Shown here: piece by piece, positions 48,117-60,120 of the stretch
Layout: every line of letters starts with the position of its first letter
Numbering within the stretch: position 1 is the first letter of the stretch
Source of the DNA: Gnetum montanum
Taxonomy: Eukaryota; Streptophyta; Gnetopsida; Gnetales; Gnetaceae
DNA length: 64,000 bases
Assembly (NCBI GenBank): GCA_015680685.1
Contig: MNCI01012692.1
Location: forward strand, 274,018 to 338,017
Direction of reading: 5' to 3'
Program-made: the position numbers and the translations under genes
The notes under the pieces: model-generated
Database searches by the model: none
What the model was told of the DNA's origin: nothing
What the model saw: the letters and a program-made list of their open reading frames with translations, nothing else

Positions 48117-50230
48117 GTGGGAGGTATCCAACCCACTGATTCCACAAGAATTTCAGGTGGTATACAAGCATCCTAATGAATATTTCCCTAACTTCACATT
48201 CATCCTACATCAGGATGAGCATCTGCGATGGTGGGACATGGATGGCAAGATATGAACACTTGAAAGGAAAACAATTCAATAACCCCTTATTCTCGCAAGT
48301 GCTGCAGGACGATGGGGACCCCATCTTTCGTGATTTCCACTTGACCAAAATTCCTCTAGGGCAGTAGATCCTTCATTCCATCATCAAAAGCAAGCCTCAA
48401 AGTGATCAATATCCTCAAGGGGATGGAGGATCATGTAGCAAAGATGGGCAGGATGATCGAGGCCATCATCAGAGTAGAGGGGGAGATCGACACCAGAGCA
48501 ATGGTGATTCCTCTCCTTCTTATCCATCCTCTCACTCTCCTATACCTTCATCCAACTCAGGCTTTGATCATAACTGGGGTAGAAAGGAGTGAAAGGATGG
48601 TGGTTGAAAGGATCATAAAGGACAATGTGAGAAAACACGTGACCAATCACGCGATGCTCGCAAACATGAAAGGTGGGGTAGCCGAAATCATCATAGACAT
48701 CATGGTCCTTAGTAGGACTATGACTCAGATGAGCCATTATTGGCTACTCAGAGCATGCTCCAGATTGCTAAGGTAATTTAGATCCCTAGTAGGCACTTGA
48801 AGGATAGCCGGATCAAGTGCGTTGATATGAAAAACATCCCCAAATTTGAAGGGGAATACAACTATGATCCACAAACTCACCTGCAAGTGTTCCATGATGC
48901 CTGCACCCTATAGAACATTGACAATGATTGGTAGAAGCTGAAGCCATTCCCTCACACACTCATCAAGGAAGTAGAGAATTGGTACTAGTCCTTGGAGCCA
49001 AAATCAATCAGAAGATGGAGTACGATGATTGATATTTTCAATGACAAATATCAAACATACTCCACAGTGGCAAACCTGAGACGTCAAATCTAAGGGTGGA
49101 GGAAAGGTAATCACGAACCCTTGGATGTAGCCATGAGAAGATACTATTCATTGCTACATCGGTGCCCTAGTCATGGCTACTCTCAGTGGGCACAACTTTG
49201 CCACATCATTGATGGGCTTCGTTTTGAAATGCAAAAGACCCTTGGTGTGTATGCCCAGGGATGACTGTCAGAGTTAAGGGTCCATCAATTGCAATGCCTC
49301 ATTAAACAAGTGGCCAGGGAGGAACAAGAACTTAGAAAGAAGGAGAGTGTAGCAGAATTTAATTGGGATCCCTCCATCAGGAAGAGGGAGGTCCGATTCT
49401 GTGACGAGGATGAGGAATCACCACTGGAAGCAACGGTGAACTGAAAGACCTTACCTTTACAAAAGTTTGCATCTGAAATATCGGTAAAGGTTGATAAGAT
49501 GTGGGACTCTTTGGACAAAAAATTCCAAAGTATGCTAAAAGTTGTAGAAGAGTCCAGAGAACAAGGTAACGATCACAATCAGTGCAGGAAGAAGGAAGCT
49601 AAACATGCCTAATATAGGGGTAAGGGAAAAGTTGTTGTAGCAAAGCAACTTGCAGATTCTAACACTAAGAAGGATGATGAATATCCTAAGGGATGTTTTC
49701 CTATGATGTCACATCTTCAAGAGTCTAGGGTATATGCATTGAATCCTCACTTGGTGAAGTGACAAACACCTCGAAGGTTGCCTTATCCACAAGGCAACCC
49801 AATGCAATTCCACCAACAACAAGGATACTATCCAAGTGGAGCACCACCGTAACCTTATGAATACTTCTAGTAGTGGAAGCACCCACAAGTGTGGGGGATG
49901 CCACCCCCAAGGCAGCAGTACCCTTACAAATAGCCATATCACTATGGGTACTATGTTCAGCAATCGGTCTCTCCACGAGACTCTTCTAGTCATGCGGCCT
50001 TTCCAAGTTATTACCACCCCCCAGAATATTTTTGATCTCAATCTCCATCACCCATGGGGGAAAACCCACATCTCTTCTATCCTCCATCACCTTCTCCTAC
50101 CACTCCTCCACAACATTCCACTCAGCTGCCACCTACTCCACCAATGCAGGGAGAGATACCACCATAGTCACAACAACAAAATGCTACAAGGGCCGTTAAC
50201 TTACAACCAATACCTTAACCGAGTGGACTA
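48117..50230 (+). pseudogene. Gag of element E
   Basis: It starts after an acceptor-like TTCTCACAG (48108-48116). An Arg/Asp/His-rich N-terminal part (48400-48770) leads to NIPKFEGEYNYDPQTHLQVFHDA (about 48830-48900). The core has STMIDIFNDKYQTYSTVANLRRQ, EPLDVAMRRYYSLL, HIIDGL and LGVYAQG (49020-49270). A coiled-coil-like Lys/Glu-rich piece with SLDKKFQSMLKVVEE follows (49490-49560), then a Gln/Pro/Tyr-rich tail (49780-50200). Stops interrupt every few dozen codons. The order and core match D's gag. Confidence 0.75.
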
Positions 50231-50289
50231 GAACCCAAGCCATGAAAACATCCTATTTTCTAGTCCAATAATCTGAACATACCCTCACA

Positions 50290-50760
50290 TACACCTGTGG
50301 CTAGTGCCTCCATTATTCCACTACTAGAGCATCCCTCAAGCCAATCACACTCCAATGTCCAGACGGTCATGCTCACACATGTCGTGACTGACTGGATCAA
50401 GGTAGGTTATCTTCCCTGGAAATTGACTGATCCAGGAAGCCCTCTCATCTATCTTCAAGTGGCAAGGAATGATCCATGCAAAGCTCTTCTAGACTCAGGG
50501 TCAAGAGCCAATTTGATCTCTCATGAAATGTACAAGAACTAGAACTTACCGCCGCTAAAGAACAACAACCTTTGGCTCGAGTTAGCAGACCAGTCAATCA
50601 CCCATCCCTTGGGATTGGTGGAGGATATTGTGACCACCATTTGCAAGTGGTCCTATCCTACTGATTTCCTAGTCATCCATGTGGAGAACTACAAGGGGAA
50701 CTTTCCAATCATCATGGGAAGAGCCTAGCTGAGCATAGTGGATGCATGACTAGGACTCTG
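50290..50760 (+). pseudogene. Aspartic protease of element E
   Basis: The open stretch 50297-50542 contains CKALLDSGSRANLIS, with the retropepsin D-S-G triad, and continues through SYPTDFLVIHVENYKGNFPIIMGRA, the C-terminal strand (LGR-like) of the fold. Stops at 50540 and later break it. It would process the Gag-Pol polyprotein. It follows gag directly, as usual in Gypsy elements. The stretch 50761-51180 is a poorly conserved linker to RT. Confidence 0.8.
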
Positions 50761-51179
50761 AGATCTTTCCCTTGAAATTTCAAAGGAAAATTATTTTGGG
50801 AAGATCAAGAAGAAGTGTGTTCCATGCATCGTGTGGAGTGACTCAGGGTGCAACTATGTGCAGCAGTTATGGTTCACTAAGTGGATATCCATTCAAGCAT
50901 GCAGTCGATGTACCAAGGAATCACCTGTTCAATAGTGCCTGTACACAACACACCAACCAAGAGGGCACCCAATGGCTAATAGCTGATCCTGCTAGCAGTG
51001 GATTGTGCATGGAACCGTCTAAGGGGCTTGTACAACCCTACGTTGAAAGCATGGATGAAATGGAAGAGTTTCATCAATAGGTCTCCACTGTTGATGACTG
51101 TGATGACTGGGGGAAGCTGCAAATCCCTGAAAGCTTCAAACAAGAGCCCATAGAGCTCAAGTCTTTATTGGCTCACTTG

Positions 51180-52620
51180 GAATATGCATTTTTGTGAAAT
51201 GGAAAGCTAGTAATTATCAATGCCATCCTTGCTCCTAAACAGAAGAAGAAATTACTGAAGGTGGTGAACAAATGGGATGCTACATTTGCATGGTCATATC
51301 CTGAGTTAACTGCAGTTGATCCTAGGGTCTGCCAACATTAGATCTATATTGACCCCTCCATAAAGCCAAGAAAATAGCCATAGAGACGATTGAATCCCAA
51401 ACTGAAGCAGGTCGTCAAAGATGAAATTGAACAATTGCTAAAGGAAGGGTTCATTTATTTTTATTGCTGATAGTGAATGGGTTAGCCCACTTGTTATTGT
51501 GCTGAAGAAAGGTGGAAAATGGAGGGTCTGTATTGATTTCCGATTTCTCAACATGGGCACCTTCAAGGATCATTTTCCACTCCCATTTGTGGACCAAGTG
51601 TTGGACACCATTGTAGGGCACCGCTATTACATCTTTTTGGATGATTATAGTGGATATAACCAAATCCAAATAGCACCAGAGGATCAGGCCAAAATAACTT
51701 TCACAAGTTCCTGGGGGACTTTCACATACAAGAAGATGCCTTTTGGCCTGTGTAATGTGTGTGCCACGTTCCAACACCTTGTCCTCAGCATCTTCCAGAA
51801 ACAAATTGGCAATGGGGTAGAAGTCTTTATGGATGACTTCTCTACCTATGGGGCCATGTTTGAGAAAGCCTTGGACCATCTTGAGCAGGTTTTGAAATGG
51901 TGTGTAGACACCAATCTGTGGCTCAATTGACAGAAAAGCAATTTGATGGTCCAAGAAGGCATTGTGTTGGGGCATCGCATCTCACAGATAGGGATTAGTG
52001 TGGATACTAAAAAGATCAAGGTCATCCAAGGAATCACCTGCCAACCAACCACCACAAAATATGTTCAGTCATTCCTTGGCCATACTGGTTACTACCGGTG
52101 CTTCATTGAAAACTTCTCGAAGATCGCCAAGCCATTGGTAGAACTTACAAAGAAAGATGCTCCATTTATCTAGACTAAGGAATGTGAATTGACATTCTAA
52201 TTTCTTAAATAGAAACTCATAGAAACTCCAGTTCTACAGGCACCTGATTGGTCCAAGCCCTTCCACATCATGACGGATGCATCTAACTATGTCTTGGGAG
52301 TCATGCGTACACAATGTGATGATTAGAAAAGTCCATGCTATATCCACTATGCAAGCCATAGCATTGTGGGTGCTTAGCTTAACTAAACCAACACCAAAAA
52401 GGAGTTTATGGTGGTGGTGTTCGTCTTGAAAAAATTCTGACACTATGTGCTTGGATACAAGGTGTTCGTGCATACTAACCACAGTGCTATTCGGTTCCTA
52501 ATGAACAAACCAACAGTGAGCCCCCACATCATCCAGTGGCTGGTGATTCTTTAGGAGTTTGATCTCACCATGGTAGATAGGAAGGGAATAGAGAATGTGG
52601 TGGTCAACCACTTGTCTCAT
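51180..52620 (+). pseudogene. Reverse transcriptase and RNase H of element E
   Basis: The best open stretch (51499-51930) runs from KGGKWRVCIDFRFLN through FPLPFVDQVLD and FLDDYSGYNQI to the catalytic FMDDFSTYG (51826-51837, both Asp present). The next stretch (51943-52173) has GIVLGHRISQIGI and SFLGHTGYYRCFI. RNase H follows with FHIMTDASNYVLGVM (first Asp) and KEFMVVVFVLKKF (Glu). VHTNHSAI (about 52470) comes next, where the family has T-D-H, so this catalytic Asp is Asn. Stops separate the blocks. The element copied RNA to DNA; this copy cannot. Confidence 0.9.
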
Positions 52621-52659
52621 TTATGATGGGATGACATAGAAGAGAAAGAGTCCCTCTCC

Positions 52660-53970
52660 GACCAATTTCCAGATGAACTCCTCTTCGCAGGTGCAGTCGA
52701 TCTGCAAGTACCCAAGGAATCCCCTTGGTTCAACCACATCCTCACCTACCTTACAACCCAGGAGTTTCCAAAGGAGTGGAACCATCAACAGAAAGAAAAG
52801 TTTCTCCATAAGGCCAAACATTTTATGGAAATCAATAGCCACCTTTATAAGGTGTGCGCAGATGGCCTGGTTCAATGGTGTGTCCCTCATGACGATACAC
52901 TGTGCATCCTCCAAGATGCTCATAAGGGCCCTTGTGGGGGCCACTATGCTAGATGCCACATAGCCATTAAGATCCTACTTGCAGAGTATTACTGGCCCAT
53001 AATTTTTAGGGACACACAATGGTTCTCCCACTCCTGCAAACGATGCCAAAAATATGGTGGAATGACAACACAGTTGGAGGGACCTCAACAGTGGATCCAG
53101 CCATTGTAGACCTTCGACATTTGGGGCATTGACTTCATGGGGCTCATCACTCCCCTGTCAAATGGAAAGGCATACATCATCATAGCTGTGGACTATTGTA
53201 CAAAGTGGGCAAAAGCGACAGCCATCGTCGACTATTCTTCCAACACCGCCACACAATTTGTCCAACAACAAATAGTCAACAGGTTTGAAGTGCCACGTGC
53301 ACTCATTTTAGATAATGGGACTCATTTCACGGGTGTCACTTTTTAAAAAATCATGTAACACTTGGGGTTCACCCATAAATTTACAACGCCCTATCACCCC
53401 CAAGCCAACGAGCAAGCCAAAGTCACCAATAGGGAGATCACCAAGATCCTTACCTGAACCATTAGCAAATACATGAGGGATTGGAGTACCAAACTCAACA
53501 ATGCCCTATGGGCCTATCGCTTCACTTGGAAATTCCCTATATGGTACTCTTCCTATGAGTTAGTGTACGGAAAGTTACCAATACTTCCAATTCAAGTTGA
53601 ACTCCGCACACTATCCACCGCCAGTGACTTAGGCCTTGACCTCCCACTAGCACAACATAAACGACTTATCAATTTAAGTGTGCTAGATAAGAACTGATTA
53701 GTGGTCCTGTCTTCAAATGAGATCCACAAGGCCTACAACAAAAAAAGACATGATCTTAGGATTCAAAAGGTCACATTTAGATGTGGAGAAAAGGTGTTGT
53801 ATTGAAACCCCTCACATGTATCACAACCGACCAAGTTTCAAACACTATGGGAGGGATCTTACATTGTCTACAAAACCTTCCCATCTAGGGCCTTGCTTAT
53901 CCACAAACCTGAAGACCCCACAAGAACATAGTTGGTGAACCCGCAATAACTAAAACCTTTCCATGAACTC
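52660..53970 (+). pseudogene. Integrase of element E
   Basis: The zinc-finger part is GPCGGHYARCH...CKRCQKYG (52920-53055). The first catalytic Asp is in FDIWGIDFMGLITP (about 53120). The second is in LILDNGTHFTG (about 53310). The Glu is in QANEQAKVTNREI (about 53410), where the family has NGQAE. ALWAYRFTWKFPI and YELVYGKLPILPI follow (53490-53600), then VTFRCGEKVLY and LWEGSYIVYKTFP. Only a few stops are present, so the domain is quite well preserved. It would join the cDNA to chromosomal DNA. Confidence 0.9.
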
Positions 53971-56120
53971 CACTCAACCAATGATACCACCTCATCATCA
54001 CTAGGATAGCCTCGCTCCATTTTTCATGTCTCCTTCTTTCCAACCAATCATGGGGGAGACCATCATCCCTACTAATCCATTCCACTACACCCCTCATTGT
54101 TTTTACACTTTTTTTGTTTTATACTTTTTTGTTTTACACTTTTTGTTTTTCAACATCATTCATATGTTTGCCAATTCTTGTTAATTTTTTCCTTTTTTTA
54201 ATTATTTTCCATTTCTTTGTGTGTGTTTCATTTTCACATGATCATTAATACGTCATCTTATTGTCATCAGGTGTCTAGCGCAGATGGTTTTTGTTGTGAT
54301 GGGTCATGTACAACAGTCTACCTATTTATCTAGCTCCCACCCTCACCTTGTTGTCCTTGGGATTTACATCTATTCTCATCTCATAAATTGGTAGTGAGTC
54401 CATGTCATCCGCCCATTCACCCACTCCATGGTTTTCCTTCTATTGAGAACATGCAACCCCTTCACTTAAAAACATTGTAATTAATGTGTAACTTGTGTAG
54501 TTTCCAGACTTGAGGATGATCCAATGGTTTGAATCGGGTGTGACTTCAAGGGGAATGCAACATTTGTCACTCTCTCCTGTCCCCTGGGTTGCTAGTGTGT
54601 CCTCACGGATTTCCTACCACTCCATGTTCTTCTCTCCAAGGAAGCTCCTGAGAAATTCGAACTTACATGGTGTCATCCTCACCGAAAAATTCAAAAAAAA
54701 AATCAAATAAACACGAGGATTCAAAGCACACCCCTTGGTTGAATACATGTAAACATGCATGGGTCTTTGCATGGTGTGGTTCCCCCAAAAAAATTCATGA
54801 CATCACTATGTGGAAATTCAAAGCATACCCCTTAGATTGTCTCTCATGGACCACAAGCACTAGTTATGGGACTTCCTTTGTCCCCTCTAACTTAGCCCTG
54901 TCTCACTTCCTTCCTCTCATGTTAGTGGTAGTTCTCTGTGGGTGCATTCTTGCCTCCTTGGGGGATGGCCGAATCTTCGTCTATTATTATGATGTCACTG
55001 TATGCGAATGGTTTTGGGTCTGAACTCAGGAAAGGTTCTACCGGGTCACTTAACCACAATTTCACATGGGGTTTCATGTGACCGATGATCAAAATTACCG
55101 TTCTCTCATCTCTCTCTTCATCCATTTCTCTCTATAACTCACCTCACTGCCCATTTTATGTTTTGTGAGTTCGTCATGGTTTCAATGGGCTTCTCATGCC
55201 TTGGCAGGATCTCTTGGGTAGGAGTGTTAACTTCCAAGCATTAATTCTTGACCTCGGGGCCCATGAAACCCAGTGCTGAGGATATGTAGGGGCTACTAAG
55301 GCTACTACCTGATATGGGGAGGACCCACCTACATATTCATGGTCTCACTTGTTAAGTCTCCCATCCTTTGGATTTCATGGTTAATTATTTTCAAGGTCCC
55401 ATCCCTCGATTTCTTCCCTGTAGAGTTCTTTTGCATTACGTTCTCCTATTTTTGACTCTTTTTGAGCCCTAATTACCTTCCTCTTGTCCTCAACCATGAC
55501 CAAGCCTCTCACACACTTCAACTGCCCCAATTTCGCATTTCAAATTCATCATTTTGGGCTTTTTCTAGGTTGGTCAATGTTGGTCAACGATGGCACACAC
55601 TTGCGTATACGGGGCCCCATATATGTAGCCCCCTACCTATACATGGCCACATATATGTGGGCCCATTTACGCAACCCTAACTCCCTATATATACGCCCAC
55701 TATGCTTTGAAATTTCATCATTTTGAATCCAAATTTGGGGGAGATTTTGCCATTTTTTCTGCCTAACTCTTCCCTAAGCACCTACCTTCCATCGCACGTC
55801 CGCATCAACCAATCCTTGCCCTTTTAAGCAACTGGAGGTATGCTCTCAGTCATGGGGGGCATGAAGCCTATGTGTAATTAATTAATTAATTAGTTAATTA
55901 GTTAATTAAGACTTCACACCTCTAAGGGAAGAAACAAAAACAACCATTTAAACTTCAACTCATCCCTTGTTGTTTATGGCTCTAATCCATGAATTAACAC
56001 TCCAGGATACTTAAAGGAATGCTCATGCCAACAACATAACCTAGTCGAACTGAGAAGGTGTATAACGACCATCTTGAGCTACTTATGCACAGTCTAATGG
56101 GTGTTTATGCTTGATTACAG
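53971..56120 (+). promoter_or_regulatory. Spacer of element E with a U3-like internal promoter block
   Basis: It starts with a T-rich tract (54090-54230). At 55570-55697 a block holds ATGTAGCCCC, ATACATGGCC and GTGGGCCCATTTACGCA, then TATATATA (55686-55693). E's LTR U3 has ATACATGGCC, ATGTAGCCCC and GTGGCCCCATTTATGCA before its TATA box, in a similar order. A donor-like GGAG|GTATGC lies near 55837 and an acceptor TTGATTACAG at 56111-56120, directly before the ATG of the accessory gene. A TTAATTAATTAATTAG run lies near 55880. Apparent small ORFs here have no support. Confidence 0.55.
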
Positions 56121-58972
56121 ATGGCACCCAAACCGAGGCATCCAAAGGATGAAGGACCATCACAAGTAAGGGAAAAGCATCCACACACGGGAAGAGGATG
56201 AGGCATGCAACAGCCAGAGCACATGAAGGGCTCTCATGCAACTAGCCCCCTTTGCAAAGGACCTAATGTGGAATCTATCCATTAGATTCTTGAAGATGAG
56301 ATTCCCAGCGAGCAATCACAAGGGGATGAGACTCTGGGGATAGCACCACGACTTGAGGTCACCTTGACCCAAGCTTGTCTTGATGCTATCAAGTTGCGCA
56401 AAGTGCAATGGATGGTCCTCCAAGAGCTAAACTTTGGACCATTCCTCGAGTACACACCAGAAGCTATGAGGCTACAGCTACAAAATTCTCCTATGTGGCC
56501 AATCATCACATCCAATGGTGAGTGGTACTTAGAGAGACTTATCTCTTATGGACGAATCAACAACTCGTGTCCAGAGTAAGAATCAAAGACATTTATGTCT
56601 CTTACTCTTCAGAGGCAATAGTGTAGTCTCTGGGGTTGCCTGAGACTAGAGAAGATGTGGTGGAGATTCCAAAATAAGCTGACCTAGAGGTAAAGGTGGA
56701 ATGGACCAAATGGTGCTATGGGATAGAGCACAAGAAATTCGACTCTTTGCCCACAGTGGAGAGGGTGTACTCAAAGATCACATCTTATCATTTGAACCCA
56801 ATGGTAAGACCTAGCAAAATCATAGCCTTCTCCACTCGTGCATGTGCTACCTTGAGTGGGAAATTCCCAATGAGTCTTCCACAGCTGTTATTCTTGGAGA
56901 TTGAAAAGAGGTTCATTGAAAGCAAATGCAGAAGATAAGCTCTCCCCTTTGCTTGCGTAATCCAGAAGTTATGCAAACGAGCAGGGATAGCACAGTACTC
57001 CAATGATATAATCTAGCATGCCCCAATTTCCTCTTAGCATGAGATGATGAAAGATAGGACTCCAACCACTACATAGATAGAGGAGGAGAAGCAACCACCT
57101 CCACCACCTATGCAAACAACAAGGTTGGGTTTACAAACCATTGCCATTCGTGAGATCCGACAAATGCTCTTGAGCCAGTAAGAGAAATATGGTAGGACTG
57201 GTGGAGGAGAATACCCTTTGATCTATCACCCTACAATGATCCACCTGGAGCAAGTGGCTCAATCAGTTAGCTTACTGGAAAGAGCATGGTCGATGTTCTC
57301 CACCATCGAAATGCAAGTACTAGCAAGGACAGATCCTAGTGTTCGAGAGGTAACAGTATCAACCTAATAACTATTTCCTAAAATCTCTGGGAATGCTGGT
57401 ACCTTCTCAGTACACTTGGAAGATGGTGAAGGGGCAACAATCTTGGTGATGTAGCACCAAGGATAGGAGATTATGGCCAAAGTGGTTGCTGATACAATTG
57501 CTACAGCTCTTAATGCACCGGTAGCACTTGTACCAAATATTCATAAACTTCAAGATGTATAGGCATCTGCTGGAACCTCACATAGCAAGATCGATGCAGC
57601 ACAACATGAGAAATTATTGGACCAACTGGTGGGAACCGGGAAACTGCTTCTGGATGTCTTTGACCTTCCGGACAACATCACTGCAACCTAATCAGAGCTG
57701 CTCTCAGCAAGGGGTAAAAGCCTTATTTTGGAAGGGCAACTTGAAACTAGTCAAGCCGCCTGTCAACACTTGGCAACAAAAGTGGCCCAACTAAGAACCC
57801 AACTTGCCAATCCAGCTCTCCTCAACTGTGAAATCACCAGAGATGAAGCTTTTCAATAGCTTCATCTCAAACTTCAGATAGTTGAGGATGGGCGAGAGTC
57901 GGCGATCTTCAATAAGTCCTTGGCAGACGTTCAAGCATATACTTTAAACAAGGACTTGACGGAGGTTTTCTAGGAGAATGTTAGGTTGACCATGAAGGTT
58001 CATCACCTGCACAATGTTGGTGTAGAAAATGAACACATGAAAAATTTTATCCACCAATAGTAGGAAGAACTAGCCAGGGTGAATGATGACGCAAGAAGGT
58101 TGGCTGCCAAGAATCGAAATCTGTTAATGGAGGAGGTTCGGGCGTTGCAACAGAAATCTACAATTGAAATTTCCACTTGGAAGAATGAGGCCCTAAAATT
58201 TGAAAACATCAGAAATCATTATAGGAACCAAGTGGGATTACAGAAGGAAGTAAATGAAAAGTAGATTCAGGTCGCAAAGGCCAAAATGAACCAAGTGCTC
58301 CAACAGCTTCGAGAAGGAGGTGATGTATGGCAACCTATCTTTGATGGGTTGAATGCCTACAATCAAGATGAAATCTTCCTTAAGGAGCTACAAATTGAGA
58401 AGATGATAGAATATATGAATCTTTCCAACCTACACCATGCAAACCTGGCTATGCTCATTGCCGGGAGACCGTGGTCAGAATTGGAAAAGCAAGTGGCCGT
58501 CTCGTATTCTCTATACGAGGGAGAGTTCCAGGTGCATAAAGCAACAAAGCCAAAGCTAGAAATAGCAAATGCAGAACTTGAGGTTCTCCGCACACGATTA
58601 GAAGGACAACATACAATCGCAGAGAACTTGGCCCATTGAATGAATGACTACCAGCAGCTACAAGCATCAATCTAAGAATTCAACATCGAACGAAAGTAGT
58701 TTGCAACTTGGTTTGTCAACCTAAAAGAACTCTTCCCGATGCTTCCATGCCCTTGGGAGGTTCCAGTTCAAGCACACATTGGTGAAGCTTCCTGGATAGT
58801 GAATGATCCCATAAGAAAAGAAGAAAAAATAAGGGCTCTCTTGGAGGCTTTTCAGCTACCACCAGAAGTTGTAGCTGCTACGGGGCAGCCATCATTCATG
58901 CCATCATCATCGCATGGGCCAAAAACTATTAAAGGTTTGTCGGAACCACCCCTCCCCCTAGGGACAATGTGA
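56121..58972 (+). pseudogene. 3' accessory gene of element E
   Basis: The ATG at 56121 directly follows a splice-acceptor-like TTACAG. The product would be roughly 950 residues. The basic N-terminus MAPKPRHPKDEG is followed by a conserved domain with VQWMVLQELNF, SNGEWYLERLISYGRINNS, KITSYHLNPM and PFACVIQKLCKRAG (56364-56990). A Pro-rich hinge (about 57090-57120) comes next, then a long charged, Leu/Gln/Glu-rich coiled-coil half (57700-58640). The tail has LPCPWEVP and ends at 58972. No signal peptide, transmembrane segment or fusion-type sequence was seen, although it sits where Athila elements carry env-like ORFs. The domain may correspond to the 'putative plant transposon protein' family (not tested). 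Several stops break it. D has a homologue. Confidence 0.7.
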
Positions 58973-59217
58973 TCTTCTCCAAAAAAAATTTTACATCATT
59001 CTACACGGTAGAGACTCCAGGGCTAGCAAGGTGTTCAATTTTGTCTCTGAACACCACCATTTTTTGTAACTTGTCCTTCTCTGTAACTCAAGAACTTGGT
59101 CAAATTGATGTTGTGTCATGTGTGTGTGTCATGTATGTGTTGAGTCATGTGCATTATAAATAAAAGCCCATACATTCCAAATTGTAGAGTAACTTGAGAA
59201 CAAGTTTTTACTTAGTC
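58973..59217. other. 3' untranslated spacer of element E
   Basis: Sequence between the accessory gene stop and the PPT with nothing recognisable except T-rich and GTGTGTGTC words. Confidence 0.5.
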
Positions 59218-59226
59218 ATGGGGGTA
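59218..59226 (+). other. Polypurine tract of element E
   Basis: ATGGGGGTA abuts the 3' LTR. D has the same GGTGGGGGTA at 62909-62918. Confidence 0.7.
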
Positions 59227-60115
59227 TGATGAAGTGTCATTAGTCGATGTGTCAACTAGGCCGTGTATAAGCGGCCACGTCAACGCGGCCCTATCGACAC
59301 AACCTTCCATGCATCGATGTGGCCCCATTTATGCAGAGCGTATTCTGGCCTATAAATAAGAGGGCCTTCCACCTCATTTAGGTACCTTTTAGTCAGTTGT
59401 AGAAAAGCTCTTGCAGTTTGTTCCCGTAGGAGATAGAATATTTTCCAAGTGCCTGCAGTAGGTGTAAGAAAAGTGATCAGCTCTTTATTCGAGCATTGAT
59501 GTATTTGAGCCCATTAGCGTGATGGCAATAAAGACAAACTCTTCAAGCATTCCTTGCAGCATTTGGACTTAGTCATTTAATGCATTCAATAGTTTAATAT
59601 GTTTATGCTTTGATAATTACTTAAGTTTCTGTTATTGTTATTTTATTCACTATCGCTCCTTTATAGTTCGTAAAGGCCATAAGTATGACCATCTCAAACG
59701 TAAACCCAACACTTGGTAACCTAGTGACGCTTAACGTCTAGTAACCCAGTAGTGTTTAGGGGATGCTCAGAATGTGCCCAAAAGATGGGATCAAATACTT
59801 ATGCTAGGAATAGTTAGAATACAAATTAGGATAATCATAGATTAGATAATAGTTCATTCTTTACTTTCCATACTTTAATTAGACGCCAAAAGATACAGTA
59901 AAAAGCTATAAAATTCATTAGCCTTAATCTCACTTAACCATTGCAAATAGAACATCACAAGTGAGATTAGGAAGACAACGATCGTTCTAACCCAAGGTTT
60001 TGCTGGTTAGGGTCTGGTGTATGTTAAGTGCTTACAGTCTACGGAATTCAACCGAGTTGCATGTGAATGCCCGTGATTCGTATGGTTAGGCATAGGGGTA
60101 CCTAGCCGCTCATCA
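59227..60115 (+). repeat. 3' LTR of element E
   Basis: 889 bp, equal in length to the 5' LTR, TGATGAAGTG...CTCATCA. TATA at 59351-59360. Confidence 0.9.
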
Positions 60116-60120
60116 CCCTA
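60116..60120. other. Target-site duplication of element E, right copy (CCCTA)
   Basis: One transition from CCCTG at 47045-47049. Confidence 0.65.

Larger units (their letters stand above)
47050..60115 (+). mobile_element. Element E: complete Athila-like Gypsy retrotransposon nested in D
   Basis: The element is 13.1 kb with two 889-bp LTRs, a tRNA-Asp-type PBS, gag, protease, RT, RNase H, integrase, spacer, 3' accessory gene and PPT. The RT block FMDDFSxYG and phrases such as VLGHRIS and SFLGHTGYYRxFI are typical of the Athila lineage. It inserted into the accessory gene of D. Both LTRs agree well, so E is younger than D. Confidence 0.9.

Noticed and set aside
54510-55726. Small ORFs in the spacer of E
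   Set aside because: No conservation with D's spacer and no domain; the region reads as a non-coding spacer with a promoter-like block.
56121-58972. True envelope gene
   Set aside because: No signal peptide, membrane segment or surface-protein features; coiled-coil character dominates.
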